The notes beneath the pieces are model-generated. The model was not told the DNA's origin, did no database searches, and was given only the letters and a program-made list of their open reading frames with translations. Position numbers and translations under genes: made by a program. Below, in pieces: positions 1 through 7,831 of a stretch of 64,000 nucleotides of DNA (within the stretch, counting starts at the first letter, position 1; every line of letters begins with the position of its first letter). The DNA comes from Paenisporosarcina sp049671445 (lineage in GTDB: Bacteria; Bacillota; Bacilli; Bacillales_A; Planococcaceae): contig NZ_JBATUX010000118.1 of assembly GCF_049671445.1 (NCBI RefSeq), positions 1 to 64,000 on the forward strand, written 5' to 3'.

Positions 1-911
1 ATTTGTGAGCCCATTAGTTTTGGTTCCACTGAGCGCCTAATAACAAGTAACACAAGTGCTAGTATTGCTAGTTTAGTGCCTAAAGCAATGTCTCCGGTAG
101 CAAATTGGTATATTGACCATGGCCCAACAATTGCGATTGAACCTAGTATAGGAATAATGTCGATAATCCAAATGACAATAGACATGACCAGTGCATATTC
201 AGGAGCGATGAACAACAAGCCAATGAAACTACCAACTAAAATAAATAAACTAGCTAGTAATTGTGCTTTCATAAAACCAAATATGACCGAATTTAATCTT
301 GATGTCATAAAGCGAACTTTTTCTGCAGTTGCTGGGGTGAAATGTCTAAAGACCATTTTCTTCAAATCCGTTAAATCTAACATAAATAGAAATAGCGTGA
401 TTATGTATACGATAAAACTGACTAAAAAGTTCGGGATTTCAGTAAGTAGGTTAGTGATACTGTCGTAACTTACAAAACCTAAAATCGCTTCTTGCATCAG
501 CTTCATAAATTGATCTAATTCTTTTTTGATTGATGAAACAACTTCAATTGGCATGCCTTGAGTAAAACTGAATAATTTACTCTGTATATTCATCCAAGAA
601 AGTGACAAGGTATTAAAGTAATCAGGCGCAACTTTTGTTAATTGTATAATCTGACCGATCAATTGAGTAATTGTAAAATATAAAGTAGCTGTAGTGAGTA
701 GTAAAAATAAAATAAATATTGTTATAACTGCGGGTTTACGGTTCCAATTAAACTTTTGTTTACTCCATTTTACGATAGGTTCAAGTAAAAATGCCGTAAC
801 TAAAGCTAATATAATGGGGACTGCAAGGGGAAGTATAAAGGTAATGAAAAGTACAATAATTAAAATAAGTAAAGAGATAATCAAAAACTTTTTAGTAATC
901 CACTTGGGCAT
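1..911 (-). CDS. ytvI: AI-2E family membrane protein, YtvI-like (3' end beyond window)
   Basis: Translating the minus strand from ATG at 911 gives about 303 residues that stay open to the window edge, so the C-terminus is missing. The protein begins MPKWITKKFLIISL and has several long hydrophobic segments: two near the N-terminus (about 8-40 and 60-85), a less hydrophobic soluble stretch (about 90-150), then more helices. It ends with IDIIPILGS and RRSVEPKLMG, the C-terminal signature of the AI-2E/PerM/YtvI permease family. An SD (GAGGTG) precedes the ATG. YtvI is a sporulation-associated membrane protein in B. subtilis; the transported substrate is unknown. The family call is firm; the choice of YtvI over a paralogue is inference. 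Confidence 0.75.
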   Translation of the reverse strand, partial: MPKWITKKFLIISLLILIIVLFITFILPLAVPIILALVTAFLLEPIVKWSKQKFNWNRKPAVITIFILFLLLTTATLYFTITQLIGQIIQLTKVAPDYFNTLSLSWMNIQSKLFSFTQGMPIEVVSSIKKELDQFMKLMQEAILGFVSYDSITNLLTEIPNFLVSFIVYIITLFLFMLDLTDLKKMVFRHFTPATAEKVRFMTSRLNSVIFGFMKAQLLASLFILVGSFIGLLFIAPEYALVMSIVIWIIDIIPILGSIAIVGPWSIYQFATGDIALGTKLAILALVLLVIRRSVEPKLMGSQ

Positions 912-978
912 TCGCAACACCTCATTTTCCATATGTTATAAGTATAGACAACATTTGCACATTTGAAAAGTGATAGAA

Positions 979-1010
979 AAAACGCCGAAGAAATAAATTC
1001 TTCGGCGTTT
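979..1010 (-). terminator. Rho-independent terminator of ylbA
   Basis: An inverted repeat (AACGCCGAAGAA / TTCTTCGGCGTT) lies just past the ylbA stop. On the minus strand it is followed by a run of six T. This separates ylbA from the ytvI-like gene. Confidence 0.85.
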
Positions 1011-1013
1011 CCA

Positions 1014-1379
1014 TTATGCGCGAATTTCAAATGCATTGATATCTGCTTTAACAGCAGTTAGTGTTTGTTGACAAGACTTCACTAGGTGTTCTGGGAACAC
1101 TTCTTGGTCACCATACTCAACACCATGTGGGTAGTAGTGTTTGCCGACAACAGGTTTCATTAAAGTAATGATTGCATCGTGAGCACCAACGTCTCCGTCT
1201 TTTGTAAAGCCGAAAATACGTAAGTAGAATGTACCTTCTTTGATTTCGTATTTTTTGTCATACGTTACACGTTCGTAATCCCATTGTCCTTCACGAACTA
1301 GACCGTGATTTAACATAATTTCATCTAATAATTCTAAATCAGCTGCTGTATTTTCAATACCTGTGTTTTCGAAATACAT
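1014..1379 (-). CDS. ylbA: YugN-like family protein YlbA
   Basis: A 121-residue soluble acidic protein of the YugN-like family (PF08868 type). Its function is unknown. It has no signal peptide or membrane segment. The start at 1379 is fixed by a strong SD (AAAGGAGGA) 7 nt upstream. In B. subtilis ylbA likewise sits at the head of the ylb segment. It is transcribed away from the CAP-domain gene, from a divergent promoter region, and ends in its own terminator. Confidence 0.8.
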   Translation of the reverse strand: MYFENTGIENTAADLELLDEIMLNHGLVREGQWDYERVTYDKKYEIKEGTFYLRIFGFTKDGDVGAHDAIITLMKPVVGKHYYPHGVEYGDQEVFPEHLVKSCQQTLTAVKADINAFEIRA

Positions 1380-1429
1380 ACAATCGTCCTCCTTTTACAT
1401 GCTTAACCTTAAGTCGAGCGTTCCATTTT

Positions 1430-1458
1430 ATAATAGTGTAATTTAGCGTTTGTTGCAA
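1430..1458 (-). promoter_or_regulatory. Candidate sigma-A promoter for ylbA
   Basis: The minus strand reads TTGCAA-N17-TATTAT, about 50 nt upstream of the ylbA start. The -10 is 5/6 and the -35 is 4/6. It lies next to the divergent ylbC promoter. Confidence 0.45.
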
Positions 1459-1466
1459 TGACAACA

Positions 1467-1496
1467 TTGTGTCAATACACTTTAGACTGATATAAT
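1467..1496 (+). promoter_or_regulatory. Candidate sigma-A promoter for ylbC
   Basis: TTGTGT-N18-TATAAT, with an extended -10 (TGA directly before TATAAT). It ends about 35 nt before the TTG start at 1531. Confidence 0.6.
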
Positions 1497-1530
1497 AGAC
1501 TCATCATTTATGTTATTAGGAGTTGTCATA

Positions 1531-2613
1531 TTGAAGGTATTGGTTAAAATTTTAATTTTTTTAGCAATTATTCTAACTGTCATATTTTATTCAGACCAAA
1601 CCATTCAAGAAAATGATTTATTAGAAGCTCCAAGTTCAACAGGTCAAGCTTTGCCTCAAGAAAACTTGTCGCTACCTACTGGTGAAGGTACTATTCCGCG
1701 ACCTGAAAAAGGCCTATCCACCTTGGTAGGCCAAAATACAAATGAAATAGTCAATTCTTTTGGGGAACCTAATCGGATTGAAGCCTCAGCATTTGGTTAT
1801 GATTGGTGGGTATATAACGACTCACTCACAAGTTATATGTTAATAGGTGTAACAGATGATACGATCACTCAAGTGTATATTGCTGGGGAAAACCTTGATG
1901 CTTTTCCATATCAAGTTGGACAAACGATCGATGATTTATACCGTTTCACCATAATTGAATCTGAAATTTCAGTTCAATTAGAATCAAATGTTTATACGTT
2001 TACTATTAATGATGTAGATACGAAAAATCGATTACTAGTAGAATTTAATGGACTATATGCACAAATCTATGTGGACGAAGTAGACGGGGTAGTGGAAGCT
2101 ATTCGATTTACTGATCCTCGTACTACAGTACTTCATCAACCTTACGAAATGACGTATAAAGGTGACTACCTAGCAGCTGATGTCCCTTCTACTACTGAGC
2201 AAAAAGCAATTAACGAATCAAATGAGCGTTTACTATTTGAGTTGACGAATGTTTATCGTGCAAGGCATGAAGTGGATGCAGTGGTTGAAGACTTTGCTCT
2301 TGGTATTGTTGCACGTAAACATAGTGAAGATATGGTAATGGAAAACTATTTTTCACATGAGTCTCCTGATTTTGGGGATTTGGAAAACCGCTTAAAGGAA
2401 TCAAAAATTTTGTACGACAGTGCAGCGGAAAACATTGGATCCAATTATTATGATTCTGCTGAAGTTGTGCATGGCTGGTTAAACTCGCAGGACCATCGAA
2501 AAGTTTTGCTGAAAGCTAATTTCACACACTTAGGTGTTGGTGCATTCGGTAAATTTTATACACAAAACTTTGTAGAACGAGAATTACTTAATAGTGAGAA
2601 TATTAATGAATAG
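1531..2613 (+). CDS. ylbC: CAP-domain protein YlbC
   Basis: A 360-residue protein with an N-terminal hydrophobic segment (about residues 5-20, signal peptide or membrane anchor). A CAP-associated N-terminal domain follows (about 55-195), then a C-terminal CAP/SCP domain (about 230-350). The CAP part shows NVYRARHEV, the ARKHSEDM helix, FSHESP, AENIGSNY and the DHRKVLL stretch typical of bacterial CAP proteins. Bacterial CAP proteins are exported; no reaction is established for YlbC. I chose the TTG at 1531 because AGGAG sits 8 nt upstream, whereas the in-frame ATG at 1510 has no SD. Its 3' end overlaps the convergent aspartokinase by 11 bp. Confidence 0.85.
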   Translation: MKVLVKILIFLAIILTVIFYSDQTIQENDLLEAPSSTGQALPQENLSLPTGEGTIPRPEKGLSTLVGQNTNEIVNSFGEPNRIEASAFGYDWWVYNDSLTSYMLIGVTDDTITQVYIAGENLDAFPYQVGQTIDDLYRFTIIESEISVQLESNVYTFTINDVDTKNRLLVEFNGLYAQIYVDEVDGVVEAIRFTDPRTTVLHQPYEMTYKGDYLAADVPSTTEQKAINESNERLLFELTNVYRARHEVDAVVEDFALGIVARKHSEDMVMENYFSHESPDFGDLENRLKESKILYDSAAENIGSNYYDSAEVVHGWLNSQDHRKVLLKANFTHLGVGAFGKFYTQNFVERELLNSENINE

Positions 2614-3346
2614 TGGAATTTATCCAAGTGCCTTCTTCAGAGGAACCAAAGGGGCGAATATGCAGTGGGACGTGGTGCTTAGCAGCCATGTCTACTGCTT
2701 TTTTTTGTATGAGCGGATGTTTGGCTGTTTCACATAAATGCTGAAGCTTTTCATAAGAAACATGGGATAATTTTTGTACATTCGTAGAACTTTTAGGGTC
2801 ACTTGACATAACTCCAGGGACATCTTTATAAAATTCGACTGCATTAGCCTTGAATAAAGACGCTAACAAAATAGCCGTTAAATCACTACCTCCTCGGCCT
2901 AATGTTGTAAATCGATGGTCAGTTGTAATGCCTTGAAATCCAGGAACGATGACACAGGGAATATGTTGGAGTAATTCTTCAATGGCTTTTGTAGATGTTT
3001 TAATGATTGTAGCGTCTCCAAAACGGTCATCTGTATATATTCCAGCCTGGACGCCATAGGCTAATTGACAAGGGATTTGCTCCTTCAAACATTCTGCATA
3101 TAATACAGATGATGAAAGTAACTCCCCACAAATTGCTGCAACATCTTTAGATTCAGGTGCTAGTTGAAAAGCATCCGTTAACTGTATGAGTGTATCGGTG
3201 GAATAGGGGTCTCCAAGCCTGCCCATAGCGGATACGACAACTATAACCGATTTATATTTGGCTAAACCTTCTTTAATGTGATGGATACATATTTGACGCG
3301 ATTCTTTATCTTTCATCGCGATTCCTCCAAATTTCTGCACAATCAT
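2603..3346 (-). CDS. Aspartokinase-like protein, catalytic domain only
   Basis: A 247-residue amino-acid-kinase-family protein that would phosphorylate L-aspartate, the first step to lysine, threonine, diaminopimelate and dipicolinate. Visible motifs are QKFGG (residues 4-8), VVVSAMGRLGDPYSTD, CGELLSSSV, VPGFQG, TTLGRGGSD and a YKDVPGVMSSDP stretch. The GDPY-TD region resembles the DAP-inhibited enzyme DapG. It ends right after the kinase domain; the roughly 150-residue tandem ACT regulatory part of ordinary aspartokinases is missing, with no sign of it downstream. The usual Thr-Ser after KFGG is Ile-Ala. The SD AAGGAG is well placed. It is divergent from murE and converges with ylbC. The kinase fold is firm; true aspartokinase activity is inference. 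Confidence 0.75.
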   Translation of the reverse strand: MIVQKFGGIAMKDKESRQICIHHIKEGLAKYKSVIVVVSAMGRLGDPYSTDTLIQLTDAFQLAPESKDVAAICGELLSSSVLYAECLKEQIPCQLAYGVQAGIYTDDRFGDATIIKTSTKAIEELLQHIPCVIVPGFQGITTDHRFTTLGRGGSDLTAILLASLFKANAVEFYKDVPGVMSSDPKSSTNVQKLSHVSYEKLQHLCETAKHPLIQKKAVDMAAKHHVPLHIRPFGSSEEGTWINSTIH

Positions 3347-3409
3347 TAAATCCGCTCCTTATTATCATGAGTGACATTTTCCCGCAATCATACATACGAT
3401 GAAACTACC

Positions 3410-3438
3410 TTGACTGTAATGTATTCGGTCAATTTTAT
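3410..3438 (+). promoter_or_regulatory. Candidate sigma-A promoter for murE
   Basis: TTGACT-N17-TTTTAT lies 20 nt before the ATG. The -35 is 5/6 and the -10 is 4/6. It would give a very short leader containing the SD TAGGAGGGG. Confidence 0.45.
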
Positions 3439-3457
3439 TTTGTGTAGGAGGGGTACA

Positions 3458-4927
3458 ATGGCTTTTGTCATTGCAGATTTAATAAAAGACTGGCCGTGTA
3501 CATGGTTACATGGGTCATTTAATGAATGGATAAGAGGTGTGAAGGAAGATTCGAGAGAGGTGCAGAATGGTGATGTCTTTGTTGTAATCAAGGGAAGACA
3601 TGCCAATGGAGCTGTTTATATACACGAAGCAATACGTAACGGGGCAGTTTGTATCATTTCAGAAAACCGGGAAGATGGTCAGTTTTGTAGAGATGTGGCC
3701 TTTGGAATTGTTCCAAATACCCGTACTTTTCTTTCTCATGCTAGTTCTCGTATTCATGGAAATCCATCACAACAATTACACATAGTTGCAGTTACTGGAA
3801 CGAACGGCAAGACAACCGTAAGTCATATGATTGGTCAACTTCTTACATTTCTTGGTCATCGTACAGCAGTAATTGGAACGTTAGGACTTTATATTAATGG
3901 GGAAAAAATTATAGAAAATTTCCCATCACTCACTACTTGGTCTGCAACTCATCTTCATGATACGTTTGCAAAGCTCTTAGCAATGAATGTAACTCATGTC
4001 ATCATTGAAGCCTCATCAATGGGATTAGCGCAACATCGGTTGGATCATTGTTCTATCCAGCAAGGTGTCTTTCTAAATATGGGTCATGACCACTTAGAAG
4101 ATCATAAAGGTATAGAAGCCTACAAGAAAGCAAAATGTAAATTACTACATTTATCGAAAAAAATCGTCGTGAATGAAGATGATCCTTTTTGGTATGAAAT
4201 AGCTAAAAAAAGTGATAAAGAAAATAAATGGTTTGGAAAAAAACAGTTGAAATTAGAAGAACTTAAACCGTTATCGATGACTTTAAAGTTGAATGACCGA
4301 GAGAGAGAGTATTCTTTTGAAGTAGGATTTAGCGGGGTCTATAATGTATCGAATATTGCAGCTGCTATAGCGACTGTACGTCAAATGAATATACCGATGC
4401 ACTCAATTATCCCACACCTCCCACACCTAACTTTACCAGCAGGTAGATTCCAATACATTATTAAACAGCCTTTTCAAGTGATTATTGATTATGCTCATAC
4501 GCCTGAAGCTTTAAAACATGTTCTTTCTTCAGCGGCACAAATAACGACAGGGAATTTACTTGTGGTATTTGGTTGTGGTGGGGATCGTGATCAATCTAAG
4601 CGAAGTGAAATGGGCGATATCGCTGCTTTATATGCAAAATATTTGTGGGTAACATCGGATAATCCACGTTCAGAGGATCCATTAAAAATCTGTCATCAAA
4701 TCATCGAAAATTTACCAGAGTCTAATAATATTCATATTGAAATTAATCGAGCAACCGCAATAGAACAAGCGCTGAGATGTTTGAAACCGGGAGATTTATT
4801 ATGTATCGCTGGAAAAGGACATGAGTCTACCCAGCACATAGGGAATCAAGTCTTGCCTTTTTCAGACGAACAAACCGTTCGAAAACTATTAACTTCTTTA
4901 TCTACTTCGTTGAATAACGAAAAATGA
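3458..4927 (+). CDS. murE: UDP-N-acetylmuramyl-tripeptide synthetase (MurE)
   Basis: A 489-residue Mur ligase. Cytoplasmic MurE adds the third stem-peptide residue (meso-DAP or L-Lys) to UDP-MurNAc-L-Ala-D-Glu using ATP. Visible features are an N-terminal substrate domain (about 1-105), the P-loop TGTNGKTT (113-120), LTTWSA (158-163), ASSMGLAQHRLD (185-196, where the usual SSH is SSM), the presumptive carbamylated Lys226, DYAHTP (344-349) and DNPRSEDP (401-408). DNPR is the motif associated with meso-DAP-specific MurE. The start at ATG 3458 is set by AGGAGGGG; upstream in-frame codons lack an SD. It lies outside the dcw cluster, divergent from the aspartokinase-like gene. Its 3' end overlaps the convergent thioesterase by 30 bp. 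MurE is firm; amino-acid specificity is inference. Confidence 0.85.
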   Translation: MAFVIADLIKDWPCTWLHGSFNEWIRGVKEDSREVQNGDVFVVIKGRHANGAVYIHEAIRNGAVCIISENREDGQFCRDVAFGIVPNTRTFLSHASSRIHGNPSQQLHIVAVTGTNGKTTVSHMIGQLLTFLGHRTAVIGTLGLYINGEKIIENFPSLTTWSATHLHDTFAKLLAMNVTHVIIEASSMGLAQHRLDHCSIQQGVFLNMGHDHLEDHKGIEAYKKAKCKLLHLSKKIVVNEDDPFWYEIAKKSDKENKWFGKKQLKLEELKPLSMTLKLNDREREYSFEVGFSGVYNVSNIAAAIATVRQMNIPMHSIIPHLPHLTLPAGRFQYIIKQPFQVIIDYAHTPEALKHVLSSAAQITTGNLLVVFGCGGDRDQSKRSEMGDIAALYAKYLWVTSDNPRSEDPLKICHQIIENLPESNNIHIEINRATAIEQALRCLKPGDLLCIAGKGHESTQHIGNQVLPFSDEQTVRKLLTSLSTSLNNEK

Positions 4928-5386
4928 ACCTGTACCAATGGCTAATAGTTTCCCTTGATCGTCTGTAACTTGTCCAGTAGTTACCATTGTTTGGTGACCT
5001 TTGTGTGAAAAGAACGCACGTGCATGTATATTACCTTCAGTAGCAGTTGCTAAATATGTAACAGATAAGTTCGTCGTTACAGCAGCTTTATCTTCAGGAA
5101 GAGAATGAGTTGCTAAAACACCCATGGCGGTATCTAGCAATACTCCTATGATTCCTCCGTGAGGGATGCTTAAATTGTTATGAATTAACGGTGTAATTGG
5201 AATAGAAACCGTGCAGGAATCGTCTGTTAACGTCCGTTCCATATGAAGTGCAGCACTTAAGTAAGTAGACATTTCTCCTGATTGTTTCTTCTCAAAGCCA
5301 TCCATCCATTTCGATAAAATAGTTAAATCTTCTTCTGTAGAATTGCTGATAATCTGTTGAAATTGCTTAAATAATAATTCTTTCAT
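4898..5386 (-). CDS. PaaI-type hotdog-fold acyl-CoA thioesterase
   Basis: A 162-residue protein with a single hotdog domain in its C-terminal two thirds. The HGGIIGVLLDTAMG stretch is the diagnostic PaaI/YbgC-like motif, and TTNLSVTYLATA is the following strand. Such enzymes hydrolyse acyl-CoA thioesters; the substrate cannot be read from sequence. About 60 helical N-terminal residues precede the domain. The SD AGGAG stands before the start at 5386. Its last 30 bp overlap the 3' end of murE on the opposite strand. Confidence 0.75.
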   Translation of the reverse strand: MKELLFKQFQQIISNSTEEDLTILSKWMDGFEKKQSGEMSTYLSAALHMERTLTDDSCTVSIPITPLIHNNLSIPHGGIIGVLLDTAMGVLATHSLPEDKAAVTTNLSVTYLATATEGNIHARAFFSHKGHQTMVTTGQVTDDQGKLLAIGTGSFFVIQRSR

Positions 5387-5472
5387 TGAAATCTCCTAAC
5401 TTTTAGCAAATGCATGTCTTTTATTTTCGGTAGTCAATCTGTTATGATAAATACAGATTGGAGGAATAGCCG

Positions 5473-5931
5473 ATGATGATGATGACCTCAGAATGGGCTT
5501 CCATTATGGATGAAGGAGATAGTTTGACACAAATGATCTTATCCTCCGAGCAAGCTGAATACTTCAAACAAGCTTATTTTGCCGTCTACACAGACGATTT
5601 GTTAAAAAGACAAATTGCTTCGTTTACGCGACTTAAAGAACAATATGAAGATGTTCAACGCTTTGGGAAATATCATCCAGACTATCAACACGTAATGAAG
5701 TCGATTCGTGTACAAAAACGCGCACTCGATATGAATGAACGCGTCGCTACGTTAAAATTAGCTGAAAACGAATTGCAAGATTTGTTAGATCAAGTCAGCT
5801 TACTTATAGGTAAAACCGTATCTGATTCAGTTAAGGTACCTGTTAGCAACCCATTCTTCGCAGCTGCTTCAGATTCTTCATGTAGCACGGGAAGTTGCGG
5901 AACAGGTGGCTCTTGTGGCTGTTCAGCTTAA
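5473..5931 (+). CDS. ylbF: YlbF family regulator (Y-complex subunit)
   Basis: A 152-residue helical protein of the YlbF/YmcA family. In B. subtilis YlbF joins YmcA and YaaT in a complex that binds iron-sulphur clusters and promotes mRNA maturation by RNase Y, with effects on sporulation, competence and biofilm. The C-terminal tail here is rich in Cys, Gly and Ser (CSTGSCGTGGSCGC, four cysteines), fitting the cluster-ligand role. The ATG at 5473 has GGAGG 8 nt upstream; the run of four Met codons leaves the exact start slightly open. An 8-bp inverted repeat lies directly upstream. Confidence 0.9.
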   Translation: MMMMTSEWASIMDEGDSLTQMILSSEQAEYFKQAYFAVYTDDLLKRQIASFTRLKEQYEDVQRFGKYHPDYQHVMKSIRVQKRALDMNERVATLKLAENELQDLLDQVSLLIGKTVSDSVKVPVSNPFFAAASDSSCSTGSCGTGGSCGCSA

Positions 5932-5982
5932 GATAAATGCTAACCGATTGTAACTTGTATCGGTGGTGCAAAACAAAGAAAA

Positions 5983-6009
5983 AGGATGTGCGAGTTAGCT
6001 GCACATCCT
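5983..6009 (-). terminator. Terminator of the glycerophosphodiesterase gene
   Basis: A perfect 9-bp stem (AGGATGTGC / GCACATCCT) with a T-rich tract on its minus-strand side. It may also stop ylbF transcripts from the plus strand less efficiently. Confidence 0.65.
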
Positions 6010-6014
6010 ATTTC

Positions 6015-6923
6015 TTATGCGTTTTTTTCAGCCAATAAAGTAACCGCTATATCAGGTCGGTCGGTTATGATACCTTTTGCACCTGCAAGAAGTAAACGTT
6101 CCATTGTGTATGAATCATTTATTGTCCAATAGTGGGCGGGTACATTTAAATTACTTAAGAATTTGATGAAACCCTCGCCATCTAGTGGGAAAACACCCGA
6201 TTTTACAGGGATTTGAACCACATCTGCACGTGGGTGATACAAATGTCCAAACTGGCTTGTATAAGCAGAGTATGCTTTACGAACTTCGTTTTCACCCGCA
6301 CCTAAAGCTACTGTATTTTGTGCATATAAATTGAAGCGGTCGATTTGTTCGTCATAGAAACTTGTAACGACTACCCGATTTTGCGCACTTAGTTCTTCAA
6401 TTAAACGCCATAATTTAGAAGGTATTAAACTACCTTCATACGTTTCAGGAGAATCCTTCATATCAATATTTATTAACATTTGTGGAAACTCTTCAAATAA
6501 CTCACGAAGCGTAACGACGGTTTCTCCTTGACCACGATACTCATAATCTTGTTGAGAACTAATAAACTGATAACCCAAATCGAAAGTCTTCAGTTCCGAT
6601 AGTGTCATATCAGAAACGCGGCCTGTACCATCAGTAGTGCGATCGATAAATTCGTCATGGAAAACAATGATTTCTTCGTCTTTAGTTAAACGAATATCAA
6701 TTTCAAATCCGTGAACACCAAGTTCAGCGGATTTTTTGAATGCGATCATAGAGTTTTCAGGAGCAATTTGAGAACCACCTCTATGAGCTAATATTATCGG
6801 ATGTTCGTATTGCAGAGCTTCCTTATTTGGTCGTTTCTGAGGTTTTGAGAGTACTTTTGAGCCTGCCCAAGCCGCAGCACCAGCTGCTGCTATAGCAAAA
6901 GCTACTTTTGTTTTCTTTCCCAT
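6015..6923 (-). CDS. Glycerophosphodiester phosphodiesterase
   Basis: A 302-residue GDPD/TIM-barrel enzyme that hydrolyses glycerophosphodiesters to glycerol-3-phosphate and an alcohol. It starts with a short positively charged segment and an Ala-rich hydrophobic stretch (AFAIAAAGAAAWAG), consistent with membrane anchoring or export. Catalytic motifs are HRGGSQIAPENS (about 48-59), EIDIRLTKD and FHDEFIDRTTDG, with INIDMKD and YWTIND later in the barrel. ATG 6923 is chosen because AAGGAGG is 9 nt upstream; the ATG seven codons earlier has no SD. It is inserted between ylbF and ylbG on the opposite strand. Confidence 0.85.
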   Translation of the reverse strand: MGKKTKVAFAIAAAGAAAWAGSKVLSKPQKRPNKEALQYEHPIILAHRGGSQIAPENSMIAFKKSAELGVHGFEIDIRLTKDEEIIVFHDEFIDRTTDGTGRVSDMTLSELKTFDLGYQFISSQQDYEYRGQGETVVTLRELFEEFPQMLINIDMKDSPETYEGSLIPSKLWRLIEELSAQNRVVVTSFYDEQIDRFNLYAQNTVALGAGENEVRKAYSAYTSQFGHLYHPRADVVQIPVKSGVFPLDGEGFIKFLSNLNVPAHYWTINDSYTMERLLLAGAKGIITDRPDIAVTLLAEKNA

Positions 6924-7053
6924 GCCTAATTCCTCCTTAAGCAAACTTGCTTATATCAGTATAAAGGATATTATACCAAACTGACAGCTTCAAGCGGTTG
7001 CGAACGTTTTCTTTCATATGGTATTCTTTTAAGTAAGAAAAGAGGGAACACGC

Positions 7054-7326
7054 ATGAATGACCGACAAGGGCTAATTGTATATGTGCATCATTTAAAACA
7101 AGCGAAATCGCTGAGAAAATATGGCCATGTCCAATTTATTTCTCGGAAACTTAAGTATGTCGTTATGTATTGCGACCTCGATCAAATTGAAGCGATTTCC
7201 ACGAAGTTACAAAAGCTTCCGTTTGTTAAAGAAGTCAGTCCGTCTTACCGTCCTTTTGTTAAAACTGAATATGAAAATTCTAAACCAGATAAAGCGAAAG
7301 AATACGACTATAAAACTGGCTTATGA
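7054..7326 (+). CDS. ylbG: YlbG family protein (DUF2129)
   Basis: A 90-residue cytosolic protein of the YlbG/DUF2129 family, recognised by GLIVYVHHLKQAKSLRKYG and the YVVMYCD strand. The function is unknown. Its position between ylbF and rsmD matches B. subtilis. The SD AGAGGGA precedes the ATG. The stop is separated from the convergent neighbour by one base. Confidence 0.85.
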   Translation: MNDRQGLIVYVHHLKQAKSLRKYGHVQFISRKLKYVVMYCDLDQIEAISTKLQKLPFVKEVSPSYRPFVKTEYENSKPDKAKEYDYKTGL

Positions 7327-7327
7327 C

Positions 7328-7717
7328 TTAACTTAGAGGCGGCAATATGTGATGTAATCTAAGTAAACCAGTAAGGTACTGATGGTACAATGCCGGTTCT
7401 GCAAAATAAGATGAATGCTTAACTTCAAGACGGTGTGGGGAGTAATTTCTTTCCTGCAACGTCTTTTCAATTAATAGGATTCGCTTACTTGTTTTTTCAG
7501 CAGAATACTCAATGCCTTCTCGACAGTAATAAATAGGCATGAAATTACCCTCAGTTGCTGGTTTTAAGATGAGAGCAACACTCAATTTTTTGACGTCCTT
7601 CAACACAGATGTGAAAATACATACATGATGAAAACGATCTTCGTTTGTTTTCAGCAATTCCAACCACTCATAAATATCGCTATAACCTTCTCCGAGTTCA
7701 ATAAAACGTTGAATCAT
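7328..7717 (-). CDS. Conserved hypothetical protein (DUF7147-like)
   Basis: A 129-residue protein starting MIQRFIELGEGYSDIYE. I recall closely similar small Bacillales proteins annotated as DUF7147, and earlier mis-annotated as methylthioribose kinase; no catalytic motif is visible. I prefer ATG 7717 over the ATG at 7732, because the purine-rich SD (AAAGGATGTG) abuts the upstream codon with no spacing. It converges on ylbG and is divergent from rsmD. Confidence 0.6.
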   Translation of the reverse strand: MIQRFIELGEGYSDIYEWLELLKTNEDRFHHVCIFTSVLKDVKKLSVALILKPATEGNFMPIYYCREGIEYSAEKTSKRILLIEKTLQERNYSPHRLEVKHSSYFAEPALYHQYLTGLLRLHHILPPLS

Positions 7718-7831
7718 ACGAGAATGACACATCCTTTCTTAAGCATCTTATCATGGCTGTTGCCATGAAGCATACGCAAAAGTAAGACATGACTATATAA
7801 ATAACTGATGAAATAGTCAAGGAGGAACTTC

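Noticed and set aside
76..966. Plus-strand open frames at the left end
   Set aside because: The minus strand encodes a continuous AI-2E/YtvI-like membrane protein with an SD and family motifs; the plus-strand frames are shadows.
3385..3400. Sigma-E -10 (CATACATA) upstream of murE
   Set aside because: It resembles the -10 consensus, but no -35 element is found at 14-15 bp spacing.
3371..3457. N-terminal extension of murE
   Set aside because: No SD precedes the upstream start, and the extension covers the likely promoter; ATG 3458 has a strong SD.
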